Shown: positions 1-13,274, counted from the stretch's first letter. The stretch is 64,000 nt of DNA from Tillus elongatus (GCA_964006375.1 OZ023266.1:68171391-68235390), one strand, 5' to 3'. Notes: generated by a model from the letters alone, not told the origin. Made by a program: numbers and translations.

Positions 1-2
1 GA

Positions 3-430
3 CGATCTGGAAATGCGGAACGCTTAAAACATATTCAGGAAGTGTATTCATACAGAGGTGGTACAATAATGGCATGGGGCGGAATAATTATTGGTGGCAG
101 AACCACTAATAGCTTAGCTCTATCTGGATACCACTCTTAAACCCATCGTGCATCCATTTGCAGGCCCTTTGGTTAAAACTTCCGCCTAATGCATCATAAT
201 GCCCGTCCACATACCGCGCTCATCGTAACCAACTGGTTGGATAACGCGGGAATTGAAGTTTTACCATGGCCAGCACAATTCCTGGACCTGAATCCGATAG
301 AGCATGTCTGGGATATGCTTCAACGAAGAAATACTCCACATATGTAATGCATTTACATTCTAGGAGCTTCTGACAGCAGAGTGGGCACCTTTACTACCAG
401 GACACCTTGACAATCTCATTTTGTTTATGT
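3..430 (+). pseudogene. Tc1-like transposase remnant (3' half)
   Basis: Conceptual translation gives the Tc1 block around the first catalytic region (GGTIMAWGGIII near 55-95), then a broken stretch, then ARPHTALIVTNW and WPAQFLDLNPIEHVWDML (about 190-320). The last block is the classic DD34E third-motif region. The second catalytic Asp, normally in DNARPH, reads His here. Frames shift at least twice and there is an in-frame stop after the first block. The 5' part lies outside the window. This is a dead copy from a different lineage than the DD41D elements elsewhere in the window. Confidence 0.85.
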
Positions 431-439
431 GCAATAGAC

Positions 440-821
440 GTAGAGCTGTAATTACCTAACGTGGAGGTCATACTTTGTATTTAACTTTTTTCTCACATGC
501 TCAGAAGTTTTTGAAAAATTCTGAAAATTTGTCTTTCAGTATATATATTTTTTTCAATAATCTTCTAGGTTTCTTGAATAAAACATTTCATTTTATGTAA
601 TATTAAACACTTACTTATACCATACATTTTTTGTTTTCTTTTTAAATCATATCACGAAAAAAATACGTGCATTTTCAAAAATATCCCTAGACTTTTCCGA
701 TGTGTATATATCGTCCGTGTGTGGAAGTTTGAGAAATCGTAAAATATTAAGTCTGATGAAATAGCCAAACTGCCTATTAGACAAAAACCTAGTCAACGAA
801 ATATTTTTATTTTTTTATTTC
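440..821. other. AT-rich stretch, nothing recognised
   Basis: No open frame with a family signature, no repeat of the families listed here, and no terminal repeat was seen. Confidence 0.5.
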
Positions 822-1005
822 ATTGAATGGCTGCCACAGGAAAATTGCGCTATCGGCCATTAGCGCAATTTTTCGATCTTTATATATTAATTTACAAATT
901 TCCACATCAGCTCAACTTCTCACTGCCCTGCCCAGGAATAGAACCCGAGACCTCTCTATTTGTAGGCTGACACCTAGCAACCTGCGCCACGAGGCCGCCA
1001 ACGGA
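822..1005 (-). mobile_element. tRNA-derived SINE (family 2)
   Basis: Read on the minus strand, the 5' head near 1005 begins with a tRNA-like leader (GCCTCGTGGCGCAGG, box A-like). It continues to a box B-like GGGTTCTATTCC, then a unique body and an AT-rich tail. This is the expected internal Pol III promoter layout. A headless relative lies at 5065-5212. Box B deviates slightly from the consensus, so activity is doubtful. Confidence 0.65.
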
Positions 1006-1249
1006 ATGTTTTACTCTGGATAAATTATGGTTTTTTTAGGCAGTGATGGATTACCGATCTTGCCTCGAAAATTTTCTAATGGGTCCCAGAGACGATAATA
1101 AATGGCAAAGCAGCAACAGTGAGCAACTAAATAAGCCGATAACCAACATCTTGCTATCGTACATTTATGAAACCAGAAAGGAAGCCTCTACGGTCCCTAT
1201 TTAGTATAAAATTGTTAGATCAGTTTAAAACAACCGCAATTTATGAATG
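1006..1249. other. spacer, nothing recognised
   Basis: No coding or repeat signature found. Confidence 0.4.
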
Positions 1250-1640
1250 GAGGTTTTATTACAAAAATAAGGACAAAAGTTCCCATAAACATAATCTAAA
1301 AAGCTACTAAAGAAAGAGTACATTAGGATAAAATAAATAATGTACACAAATATTGGAAATGACCGCCACTGACCTTACAACGAGCCTCCATTCTGCGACG
1401 TAGATCATCAATATTATCAATAATCACGTGCGTATAAATAAGTGTTTTTAAATGACACCAAGGAAACAAATTTTAAGAATTCAAATCAAAGAGATTGTGG
1501 TAAGTCTTCTGGCAATTCATACACAAAACTGTTCGCGGGCTGGAAAATCCTACCTACCCTTATCCGCTGCTTCAAGAAGTAGGCAGATTGAGGCCTCAGA
1601 ATCAACGTCCCTTCGTATCTCCCGAATCTCTGTAAAATAG
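1250..1640 (-). pseudogene. DD41D-type transposase C-terminal remnant
   Basis: On the minus strand, 1340-1470 reads WCHLKTLIYTHV followed by DDLRRRMEARCKVSGGHFQYL. That is the region just after the last catalytic Asp of the Tc1/mariner group found repeatedly in this window. Upstream sequence (1470-1640) is only weakly recognisable and has stops. Next to it, at about 1645-1690, is a short GCCGAAACG tail like those of the hammerhead-bearing PLE untranslated ends. Confidence 0.6.
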
Positions 1641-1720
1641 CTTCAAAACAAAAGCCGAAACGTTGAGTTTCAATAAATTTTAGACGTGGTTCAACCCAGA
1701 AACCAATTCTTTTTCATACA

Positions 1721-2781
<1,061 letters not shown>

Positions 2782-3164
2782 CTATTGTAACAGAACCTCG
2801 GTGTTCAGGGGTAAGAACGTGTGCCTCTGAACTGAAGGGTACTGGGTTCGATCCCAGGGTACTACTTTCACTTTTTCAGTACAAACTGTAAAATTAACAT
2901 CAACCGAGGTTCTGGCATTGTATTTGAGCAAGTTGAATGTCTGCACGTTCCACCCTTCGGAGGGGGCGTAAAGCCGTCGGTCCAGTGTCAATGTGATGTT
3001 GGACACTTTAAAGATCCCCACCCTCCTTACAGAAAGGCAGGTGTTCGGCAAAATTTTCAGGATAGTGAGGTGAAACTGCTCCCTGGCGTTGGTGATTGGC
3101 CATAGTCGCGGAAGTAGGCCGACGTTAAAGAAACAAAACACACACACACACAAGCTATTGTAAC
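2782..3164 (+). mobile_element. complete tRNA-derived SINE with 10-bp target-site duplication
   Basis: The SINE body is 2792-3154. The 5' head (CCTCGGTGTTCAGGGGTAAG, box A-like; GGGTTCGATCCC, box B near 2847) is tRNA-derived and would drive Pol III transcription. A conserved body follows (the CCACCCTTCGGAGGGGGCG block), then a (CA)n tail. Both sides carry the same 10 bp, CTATTGTAAC (2782-2791 and 3155-3164), which is the mark of LINE-driven insertion. Relatives lie at 4663, 17110-17362 and 36299-36928. This is the best-preserved copy in the window. Confidence 0.85.
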
Positions 3165-3737
3165 CCAGTCTGGTACTCACATTGCTTCTCTATAGAGCAT
3201 GGCAGATGGCTATAGTTAAATTAGAAAAGCATTTTAACAACAATTTGGTTGTAATGTATTACAAAACATTTGTCAAAAAGGACACAAGAACAAAATATTA
3301 TTATATGTCGTTAAGGAAATATATTAAATATTACAGAGGAGGATTAAATTTTTTAGTTGCCAAAGGTGAACAAGTACGAAAATGATATTTTAAAAACTAT
3401 ATTTACTATATATTTATTTTCTCCTAAAAACGTCAAAGTCACGAGCTCAAACGTCAAAATTGGTGATTTTGATGTATGGCGAAGATTCTGAAATAATGAG
3501 GATTATGGACAACCTAAATTGGAAAACGCCTATTTAATAAGGTCTTAAATGTCTATTTCAACAGATATTGTTCTTCATTTGACCAAAATGCTTGCAGAAA
3601 AAATATTTGAAATAGAATCCGTCGGCGATATTTTGGCAGCAGCTTGAATTATAGAGTTTATGGTTTAAACGTGTTATTTTTTTTAACAAAACTTTGTCTT
3701 TATCTTATTTCAGTCAATGAAGTGTTAAAAGTTCGAA
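3165..3737. other. unassigned AT-rich stretch
   Basis: Around 3420-3700 there are blocks such as ACGTCAAAGTC and a 'feature of the long TA-core element' pattern (AAATAGAATCC...TATAGAGTTTA). So part of it is probably a worn right half of that family. No gene is seen. Confidence 0.4.
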
Positions 3738-3893
3738 TGAAGCAAATACGTTATGGTGGCGCATTTTCATAATTTTTTTGTTTATATATATAACCACAAA
3801 AGTGTAATTCCGAAACACAAAATATTTTGTAGTTTTCATGATTTGAAATATTTTTTGAAAATTCGCTACCATAACGTACTTGCGTCGTCCATA
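3738..3893. mobile_element. short fold-back repeat sharing TA-core element ends
   Basis: It starts AAGCAAATACGTTATGG and ends with the inverted counterpart CCATAACGTACTTGCG. The inverted ends enclose about 100 bp. It is a shortened relative of the roughly 300-bp copies at 10808, 45308 and 57409. Confidence 0.65.
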
Positions 3894-4596
3894 GCTTTTC
3901 TATTTGTGCATTGATAAATTGCTTCACGAAGATTTCATTTTGACGATGCTGATATAGTTTTTAAACTCGAACAAACAAACAAAATTTATGCCAACAAGTT
4001 TCCAAACAACTTTTTTGGGTAACAGTATAGAATTACTTCCAACTTACGAAGATTTAGGTTAAAGTGCCGATTAAATTTAAACCATTATTGGAATTACTAT
4101 CAGTGCAAAATAAGTAAAGCATATATCATTATAGAAAGAATCTTAGTACACTTAGAACAAATTTAACATGCCTAACATTAGTAAGATACAACAAAACGGT
4201 ATAATTAACGGTTTTAAGATAACTTCCAGAGTTAAAATAGAATGTGTGTAATTGTACAAGACTCGGAGTATGCAAGTATGTGCAAAATCAACATTGCTTG
4301 TCTACACTGCCATCCTTCTAGTGTAATTTATTGCAAGACGAGCTCTCGAGTGCATTTGCACATTTCATTCTCAATTAATGTGCGAAAATAAAATATATAC
4401 CAACTCTCAGAATAAAACAGACCAACCGTTTAAATTGATTGCACAGATGTGCACTTACAATGGTATTTACATAACAGCTGTCAATTCCGAATTTTTTATT
4501 CAGTTTTGAAAATATTGTTAAGATTTAATAGGCTTTCTTTTAAGGACAATGCATTTTTACTTAAATTAAGGAATTAAACGATAAATAAGAAAAAAG
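3894..4596. other. spacer, nothing recognised
   Basis: No gene, structural RNA or known repeat was seen. Confidence 0.4.
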
Positions 4597-4857
4597 TCTG
4601 TGCGCAGCAAGGTGTTATGGTAGCGTATTTTCATAAACATGTTTTTAAGGTCAAATATGAGAGCCTCGGTGGTGCAGGGGTAAGAATGTGTACCCCTGAA
4701 CCGAAGGGTACTGGGCTCGATTCCCAGAGTTCCCCTTTCAATTTTTCAGGGGTAAGAAAGTGTGCCTCTAAACCTCTGCCCCTTTTAGTGAATTTTCTTT
4801 GAAAAAGAATCACTATAATGAGGGTATCCTGACATTTCAATTTTGAAAAAATTTATT

Positions 4858-4937
<80 letters not shown>

Positions 4938-5040
4938 GTATGTATGTGTATCACATCGATAAGTCAAACAATAATGGGCCGATTTTGATACAATTTTCTG
5001 AATACCTTTTGCAAGTGGCTGCTCAAAAACAGAATAGATA
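4597..5040 (+). repeat. TA-core (HINE-like) element carrying a SINE head
   Basis: The terminal motif GCGCAGCAAGGTGTTATGG (4597) is followed by a tRNA-like SINE head (4663-4740, with GGGCTCGATTCCC as box B) and a second partial head. Then come the palindromic block TAGTGAATTTTC...GAATCACTA (4784-4815), (TA)n (4859-4936) and the post-core block (GATAAGTCAAACAATAATGGG, 4957 onward). The SINE therefore seems to have landed inside an element of this family. Confidence 0.6.
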
Positions 5041-5064
5041 AATAATCTATTTTAATATTATATT

Positions 5065-5452
<388 letters not shown>

Positions 5453-6565
5453 TAAAATTAAAATACTCGTCTACAGAGTAAAAAGAATGCTCTTTAAAAC
5501 GATTTCGAGGTAAGCTTAAATTGCCTGAGGCTGCTGAAATTTTTAATGCTATCAAGTAAATGATTTTATAAGCGTATTGCGGTGGCATCAGGACGCCGTA
5601 GATAAATAATTAATCTTAAACAGGAATAAGTAGTTTTTCAAGGAGACTGCAATCAGAAAACATGGATGAGTTGCTTTTTAGAACGTGACCGACGTTGTAA
5701 AAAGTAACTCAAATTGATGTAGTCAGTAAAGTTAGATCAGTAACAAGAAAAATGGGGACGTGGAAAAACTCTAGGCAAATTAAAAATCTTGCTAAGGACA
5801 AATAACAATGGTTGATTTTCTTGGAAGCATTATCCTCCAGGTGGGAATGGCTGGAACAGAAAAACTCGCATGCGGAGCTTAATGGTTATTAAATAGCTAT
5901 CACTTTTAATAGAGTTTTAATTGTTTTTAGGTTTTTAGGTTATAATATATAATGTATCTTAATCGTTACAACATTTATGAGAAAGTCACATCAGAATAAC
6001 AGGTCAACAGGATCATAGCTCATGAATAATTATAATTATAAACAAATAAGATAAAATTCAAAAATAGCCCAGTGATTGCATAAGCTGATATGCTTAGGTA
6101 TTTTAAATTGTATGTTTATACTTTTATATTTGTCATCATTATTTATATCCAAACTACTGCTTTAATAAAGTTCATTTATTATGCTCTCTATATTTCTAAA
6201 CATGACCAACAATTATTTTACATTAAATATCAAAGTTAAAAAGGACTTTGGTTAAACAATTCTTTGGTTAAACAATTTTTACAATTAGGACCAGGTATAG
6301 GCACAACATTTACATTTGAATTAATATTTAAGGAATTTTCGTAGGAAAAATTCACTAATTTGAAAATCGCGACATAAATTGTTTGATGAATTTGATATAT
6401 TGTTTTCAGAAATGTCAAATGAGACTTCAATGTGACAGACCTAAGTAATGTTCTTATTTATGACAGCTTGTGCTGTGTCATGAAAATATGAGTATTTTTT
6501 CGTTTATATTTTTCTTCACAATTACTGGTATAAGTTTTCGTGAAAAGTAAAAAAAAAATATATTT
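5453..6565. other. unassigned, no gene seen
   Basis: AT-rich and low in coding potential. No terminal repeats or family motifs were recognised. Confidence 0.4.
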
Positions 6566-6818
<253 letters not shown>

Positions 6819-6967
6819 TGGGCGTCAAATGTATGGACCGGGACTTATAAAATCTAAGGAAAGCAGCAAGCAGCCAAAAAAATTGAAATTTGATATGCGC
6901 ATATGTGACGTATTTTCGTATATTATGACGTGATTTCCAAGTATCTACTCCTTTAATTACAGAATAT

Positions 6968-8746
6968 ACAGGGTGCAGGTATTTTTTTTAATGGTAACAT
7001 GGCCAGTAGTTGCCAATGTCTGAAAGTTTAATCTTTTCTGCTTCTAAGAGTGTGGGGTTGCATAAGAAAAAAATACAGAAAAACAATTAAATGTGAAGTA
7101 AGACACCAATACGAAATGGACAATAGTTATCCGTATTTTCCCCTAATATTTTAACTTACAAAATTTTTTGTTGTTGTCTACAAACATTAATTGTTGGAGT
7201 ATAAAAACAAAAAACTAAGTTTCCAAATTTTTATTTTCATCGTAACATACATAAAAACTAAATCATCTCTAGTTAGTTTGAAACAATACCATCAGATAAT
7301 TGTTATACCAAATATTCGAAATGTTGGCCTTCTGCTGCAACACAATGGCCTAATCTGTCCATAAAAGAATGCATTGATTTTTTATTTTATTTTGCTTGTT
7401 GGTATTAATATCATTCATTTCCTCGGACATTCGATTTTTCAAATCATCACGATCATTTGGCTTACTTTTGTAAACCTTGGTCTGGAGGTATCCCCACAAG
7501 AAAAAATCTGACGGAGTTAGATCTGGCGATCTAGCCGGCCACTCCAATGGACCCCTTCTACCAATGCATCGTCCAGGAAAGATATCATTTAATAATTCAC
7601 GCACATTTCTCGCATAATGTGGTGGTGCACCGTCTTGTTGGAACCAAATTATTTCGTGAATGTTTCCATTGTTTCCTGGATATAATCTTGCAAGAAATGG
7701 TAATGTGGATTTATTTAGAAGTGTTAAATATTTGTTGCCATTTAAATTTCCATCTATGTAGAAAGACCCAACAATATGTCGCTCAATAATGCCACACCAA
7801 ACATTAATCTTTTGAGGAAGTTGAGTATGACTGTCTCTCATTTAGTGAGGTTCATTATCGGACCAATACCTACAGTTTTGGCGATTGGCAGTTCCATTTA
7901 AACAGAACGTTGCCTCATCGGAAAAACAAATTTTATAAATAAACTGGCGATCATTTACACACCTATCCATCATGACACCACAAAATTCTGACTTTCTATC
8001 AAAATCATCATCAGATAATTTCTGCACAAGTTGAATTTTATAGGGATGGTATTTTTCTTTTTTCAACACCCTACGAACCAACATTTGCGAGATCTCAAGA
8101 TCTGGGGCAACTTGTCTAGTTGAGGCATGGGGAGATTCGGCAATAGCCAATAGTGTATCTAGCTGTTTCTCCTCAGTTGTTGCAGATTTTGGTCTACCTA
8201 ATTTTGGTTTATTTTTAACAACGCCCTTCTCTTCAAATCTCTGGATACTTTTGCCAACAGTTCTCCCACTAATAGGGAGTCTTTCGGGATACAATTCATC
8301 CGACAAACCTCCTCGTGAGGTCTTTGTATGTCTCCATATCCTCGTATAATTAAATATTGTATTCTCTGCTTTTCACTTAATTGATCCATATCTTATACGA
8401 CAAATTGAAAAATTACTTCAGAAACACTCAGATATTACTTGACCAATAAAGGCGGAAGCATACGCTGTCAGCTTGACTTAGACTTGTTATTATCTTATTA
8501 AGGTGAAAAAATGTATAATTTATAAACCATCCTCAGTAAGACAAAAACGGAACTATGTACAAGCTGATAAGCTTGTTATTTATTAAGACGACTCGAGCAG
8601 TTCGTATTCGTGTCTTACTTCACATTTTATTTATTTTTTTCTGTAATTTTTTCTTATACAACCCCCATCTTTTGATACATTGTTAGAAGCAGAAAATATT
8701 GTACTTTCAAAAATTAATAGTTACTGGCCCTGTTACCATTAAAAAC
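6968..8746 (-). mobile_element. DD41D mariner-like transposon with about 130-bp inverted repeats
   Basis: The inverted terminal repeats are 6975-7106 and 8615-8746. They share AATGGTAAC, the TTTTCTGCTTCTAA block, and TGTGAAGTAAGACA at the inner edge. The left end begins TA|CAGGGTGC, consistent with TA insertion; the right outer end is eroded. The element encloses a single broken transposase gene (7350-8389). Confidence 0.85.
7350..8389 (-). pseudogene. DD41D Tc1/mariner transposase, frameshifted and nonsense-mutated
   Basis: The product would be a cut-and-paste DDE transposase. The start is MDQLSEKQRIQY (8389). A helix-turn-helix region follows after a frameshift near 8300 (GRPKSATTEE, ASTRQVA, LVRRVLKKEKYHPY). 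Next is CFSDEATFCLNG with the first Asp and then RYWSDNEPH. A single in-frame TAA lies at 7842-7844, followed by QKINVWCGI, WFQQDGAPPH (second Asp) and SPDLTPSDFFLWG (third Asp). By my count 41 residues separate the second and third Asp, which is the spacing reported for rosa-type mariner relatives. About 340 residues would be the normal length. One frameshift and one stop inactivate it, and all three Asp are kept, so it is fairly young. Confidence 0.9.
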
Positions 8747-9164
8747 TGAAATGGAAAGAATAGAAATAATGATAATTGGATATGGCGACAGGCTTAGAAA
8801 TCAACAGGAACAAACAACATCCTGATAGACCGCCAATTACAAGATCTACAGTAAGTAACGTCACCATTCAGAAATAGTTGACGTCATCAATGTAATTTTT
8901 ACGTTATAAGTTGACAATTGAAAAGATACAATTTACCTGTCAGCGTTTTTCTGGAAAAAATTAATCAACGCATTTACAAGTCATGTTCCAAACTTTATCA
9001 TCACACTGTATAAAATAATTAGGTACCTTAAAAAGAAGTTCGGTTTCGAAACTGAAACAGAGGCGGAAATTGGGTTTCGGTTTCGGTTGTAAAAACCAGT
9101 CGAAACTGGTCCGACCGAAGTCGGACACTACTTGAAAATAAGTAGTGGAAAGCTAATTATTGTT
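8747..9164. other. spacer with CGGTTTC-rich patch
   Basis: 8990-9110 has an imperfect repetition of GGTTTCG and GAAACTG motifs that can fold on itself. Otherwise nothing is recognised. Confidence 0.4.
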
Positions 9165-9341
9165 CTGACTGGCTCATTTGACGTCAAATAGAAGTATCCT
9201 AGGTTTGCACGGTCGCTCGACCGCCTCTAGACTTAGGAAGTTCAGAAAACCGTGAAAGTTTCTGACGTTTTTTGCCTGTAGCTCTGAAACTGTGCGCTTT
9301 AGCGAATACTGTATTATGACAGAAATTAACGAACATTAAGT

Positions 9342-9561
9342 TATGCGTCGGCAGAGCGCTCTACTTATTCGGTTGAGTAGTATGGCTGAAATCGACGGTC
9401 GAAAAACCGTGATTTTACCGTCGTTTCTGTGTGACGGACGATTGAAAGTCACTATAGAGTTTTTTTTAGAAAAGTTTGTAAAAATCGCCGTTTTTCGACC
9501 ATCGATTTCAGCCATACTACTCGGCCGAATTTTATAAGTTAACCTGCTCATTCGACGCAGA
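9342..9561. repeat. long near-perfect hairpin
   Basis: The arm 9344-9412 (GCGTCGGCAGAGCGC...GGCTGAAATCGACGGTCG) pairs with 9480-9561 (CGACCATCGATTTCAGCC...TCGACGC). The inner 27 bp pair with one mismatch. The loop is about 65 nt. Both strands show similar open frames because of this symmetry, so neither is a gene. It is probably a fold-back element; a small-RNA-producing hairpin is possible. Confidence 0.75.
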
Positions 9562-9639
9562 ATTTAATTCTATTTCATTTTTGTAACCATGAATCATTCC
9601 CTAGAACACACAGTGTCGTAGCTATAGGCGAAAAAGTCT

Positions 9640-9929
9640 GTTCGCACCAAGTGCGTTATGGTAGTGATTTTTCATAGAAATGATCTTAAACCAAATATTT
9701 TTATAACTTTTTCCTTGTAACATAGAAATCTAAATTTTGGTGTATTGTTTACTTTTTATATCATAAACTTACCTACCAAATTTGGTTACCATAGCTTTTT
9801 TAGTGAATTTTCGTAGAAAAAATTCACTAATGGGGAGATCCCGACTTTTGAATTTTGAAAAAATTTTGCAAATGAGCGCGAACTAGGACCCCTAAAACCC
9901 ATATCCGGGGTCAGTGTCAATTTTTATAT

Positions 9930-10017
<88 letters not shown>

Positions 10018-10690
10018 CACACCGATAACTCAAAAAATAATAGGCCGATTTTGATAAAATTTGGCACGTACCTTTCCTGTGTGAATGTCTTGCATAAGTT
10101 TGTTAGTCAGCAAAATCGGACAAGGTTTTCCGGGAAAATTTTGAGTTTTCATTCGAAAAAAATATATATCTCGGGTATTAACAAAGTAAGGACAACCAAA
10201 ATTGGTGCACGCATTTATATCATTATAGGTAAGCTACCTACCAATTTAGAACTGTAGGCTGAAGGAGAAAAAAGTTACAGGTATTTAAAGAAAAATAAAT
10301 TTGGGTTTTCCTCAAAACGTCAAAGTCGCGATTTAAAACGTCAGAATGGGTAATATTTAGGCAATGAACCTGAAACTAATATGAGCTATGGAAAGAAAAT
10401 GTCTCAAGAAGAATGTTTTACAAAGCCTGAACTCTTAGTTTCAATCGTCATTGTCCTTCATTTTACTAAAATATTCCCAGAAAATTCATTTCAAATAGAC
10501 CCTTTCTCTGATGCTTTGGTAGTAGTGTTGGCTATAGAGTTTATCGTTTAATGGTATATTATTATTGTCGAATTTTCGTAAAAATTAATAAAGCTCAATA
10601 TATCCGTTAACATGCAAGTTACGAAAAAAGATTGTAAACATTAATTATAGGGTGTCTTGAGCTACATCTTAAAAAATGTTTCCACAATTA
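9640..10690 (+). repeat. TA-core (HINE-like) element, long form
   Basis: A terminal motif in inverted orientation (CACCAAGTGCGTTATGG, 9649) precedes the palindromic block TAGTGAATTTTCGTAG...AATTCACTAA (9801-9831). Then come ATGGGGAGATCCCGAC, GAGCGCGAACTAGGACC, CCATATCCGGGGTC and (TA)n (9929-10013). The long right half (10014-10690) ends near GGGTGTCTTGAGCTAC. The reverse-complement copy at 46433-47315 matches it throughout. A GGGTGGCCCATAAGT terminus of another type follows at 10692. Confidence 0.8.
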
Positions 10691-10807
10691 CAGGGTGGCC
10701 CATAAGTCGTTCGTGATTCAAATTTTCTTTTTTTTAACGAACACGCCCTATGTTATTGCATTTTTACATTTTCCATCGAAATATAATACATCTTTGTAAG
10801 AAAAGAA

Positions 10808-11112
10808 ATCCGGGACGTAGCAAGTGCGTTATGGTAGCGAATTTTCATTAAATGCTTCAAATTTGAATAGCTCAATTTGCTATTAACCTATAAGGTTGAC
10901 CAGAAAACCAGTTTTTCGGGAACAATTTAAGTTTACTTTCGGAAACTTTAGTACATTTTCAGACAATAAAGTTATTTTGATGAAACAAGGCACATTGTTT
11001 TTACTATATAGATTATACTGGTAACCAAATTTGATGCCTGCTTTCTTAAAAAAACATATTTGCTATTGAAAACATTTTTATGAAAATTCACTACCATAAC
11101 GCACTTGCTGCG
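10808..11112. mobile_element. about 300-bp fold-back repeat (terminal-hairpin ends on both sides)
   Basis: It starts GACGTAGCAAGTGCGTTATGG and ends with its inverted partner CCATAACGCACTTGCTGCG. About 36 bp of each end are inverted repeats and the body is about 230 bp. Complete copies at 45308-45606 and 57409-57706 share the same body (for example GGTAACCAAATT and the AATTGAGTTATT region). It has no coding capacity. Confidence 0.8.
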
Positions 11113-11285
11113 ACACATAATTTATTTAATAAGTTTTTTTTTAAAGAAAACTTAAAAAACGTCCAAAAATTTTGCGGTTTTTTGAACCCCATGATTCGAG
11201 CTGCAGTCTAGGTACCGTGCAAACCTAGTATACCTCTCCGTTTGACGTCAAATGAACCAATCAAAAAAATACTTAGCGTTCCAAC

Positions 11286-12205
11286 GCTTATTTCCAAGAG
11301 ACCCCTCATAATAGACCCTAATTTGACTAGCCTATTTAAGGTCATATTTAAGAAATAGTTTCACCGTATGTACGATCAGTGCTGTTTGAATCACACAGTA
11401 TAATATCTTATAAACTACTTGTATACATATATTTGTTCAGCTGTGATATAATTATTACAGTTAATATGAATGCAATCACATACAGCAACTCCAAGATTTT
11501 TGGCCAACAAAGACAACATATTCGTTTCTAGAGTCACTGGCCTTTATTGATCGTTTCCAGAGATGCAGGAAAACTCTCTTATTTGTAATTTCCACTGAGT
11601 CATTTTCATAACCAGATTATCCTAGAGGAATAATACATCAACAGTATATAATTCGCAAATAAATGAACTGAGTGAGTATAAGATTTGAGCATCATGGGTA
11701 TTCAGCAAATATATTTCATTTAGTTAAATAAAAGATTGTAGAATTTAATTCAGACGGTTTTTTATGTAAATGTCGTTCTTTTGTTACCTAATATGTGAAA
11801 CGTAATTTACACCAATGACAAAGTTTTGATCATTTTTCTCATGGTTTTATGTAGTTGCGTAATGTGAAAATAATTATCTACTAGTCTACAACAAAATTCT
11901 GCTGTTTTATGTTTAATAACAGTCAATAATCTTCACAAAAACACGAGACTGCGGTCTCTGTCGTTCTTAAATATAAAACTTGACTTGCGCAAACAAATTT
12001 GTAATTATACCAATACACAAATAAATAAAAAATTCGGGGCGTAGCAAGTGCGTTTCAGTAGTGAATTTTCATAAAAATAATAGACTAACAGTACAGCATA
12101 CAGGATCTTCTTTAATAATGCACAAAATGAGGGTGAATTTCCTTGCGTAAAAATAAGAAAAAAAGTCCCTATAAACTTATGTCCGGAAATGCTTCGTTTT
12201 GGACA
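11286..12205. other. spacer with one solo repeat end
   Basis: At 12037-12080 a lone terminus (GGGGCGTAGCAAGTGCG) of the TA-core family is present. The rest holds nothing recognised. Confidence 0.45.
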
Positions 12206-13041
12206 TACAGGGTGCTAAAACTTTGTTTTTATTTTTACTTTTTACAAATAATTTTTGGAATAATGTTGTGAACTGCCATTTTGATGTTACGAAGGCTCCC
12301 ACTCTTAGCGGGTGTTTATATCATTTGACTTTTGAGGAGTCATAACTTTTTATACGTGCTTGTTTGTATTACCTTTTTAACCAAAAAAAATTAGATTTCT
12401 CTATCATTTTAAGTGAAAAAGGCATTAGTATACGTCGCTATGAGCATCCATTCACGAATTATCTGGATTTGTAATAATCGATTTGCCTTTTTAAATGGCA
12501 AAACTTGCAAATTTTCAATATGTAGTTTAAAAATTTTTTATGTAAATTACTCATTGGAAATAGAACACTTAAAGATTGAGCAAAAATTTTGTTGCCGTAA
12601 ATTTTATTTTAATTTAAATTCGAACAATTACACAAGAAAACATATTTAACAAACAACAACCCTATTGAAGAGTACTTCGCCTAAGTTACAACAGTTGTTT
12701 AAAATGTGCATCCCCAACTGTAACACAGGCATCTGTCCTCAAAAGAGTAAAATGACATGTAGCTGGCGCCCCCTAAAAGTTGGATTCATAGTAACATCAA
12801 ATTCGCATTTTTCGTGTGAAAAACCCGCTAGATACAAATTTTTATTTCGATATCGACATTGTTTTAAAAATTATTTAGAAAAACCAAAAATACAGATACC
12901 TTGTATCTCCGTAACGGTTTGTCAAAATAGGTTTATAAGATGCAGCTCGAGATACCCAGTAATTAACGTATATAATGTTTTCTCATATCTTGTATAATAA
13001 TGGATATATTGAGCCTTAGAGTAAAAATGCGTCACCCTGTA
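12206..13041. mobile_element. candidate non-autonomous TA-flanked element, 832 bp
   Basis: It is bounded by TA|CAGGGTG (12206-12214) and CACCCTG|TA (13033-13041), a 7-bp terminal inverted repeat with a TA duplication, as in Tc1/mariner-type elements. The short open frames inside (12413-12649, 12665-12997) have no family signature. The right-end region (GCAGCTCGAGATACCC...) recurs at 57811-57915. Confidence 0.5.
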
Positions 13042-13067
13042 TGTGTAAACAGACAACAACTGTAACT

Positions 13068-13202
13068 GACCGCGTTAATGGGTTCTAGGGTTTCTAGTTC
13101 GCGCTCATTTGAAGAAATCTTTTTAAATTCGTAGTCGCGATCTTCTCAATAACGAATGTTGTCTACCAAATTTTTTTTTAAATATAGACTATTAAACCAT
13201 AA

Positions 13203-13274
<72 letters not shown>

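Larger units (their letters stand above)
9165..11285. mobile_element. possible composite bounded by about 60-70 bp inverted repeats
   Basis: The block at 9170-9235 (CATTTGACGTCAAAT...CTAGGTTTGCACGGT...CTAGACT) recurs inverted at 11208-11275 (...ACCGTGCAAACCTAG...TTTGACGTCAAATG). Between them lie a strong hairpin (9342-9561), a TA-core element and a fold-back repeat. It may be a non-autonomous transposon that collected insertions, or simply two solo ends. No transposase is present. Confidence 0.45.

Noticed and set aside
9336..9551. Similar open frames on both strands
   Set aside because: They arise from the symmetry of the hairpin, not from coding selection.
12413..12997. Two adjacent 78- and 110-codon frames
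   Set aside because: No domain, poor composition, inside a TA-flanked non-autonomous element.
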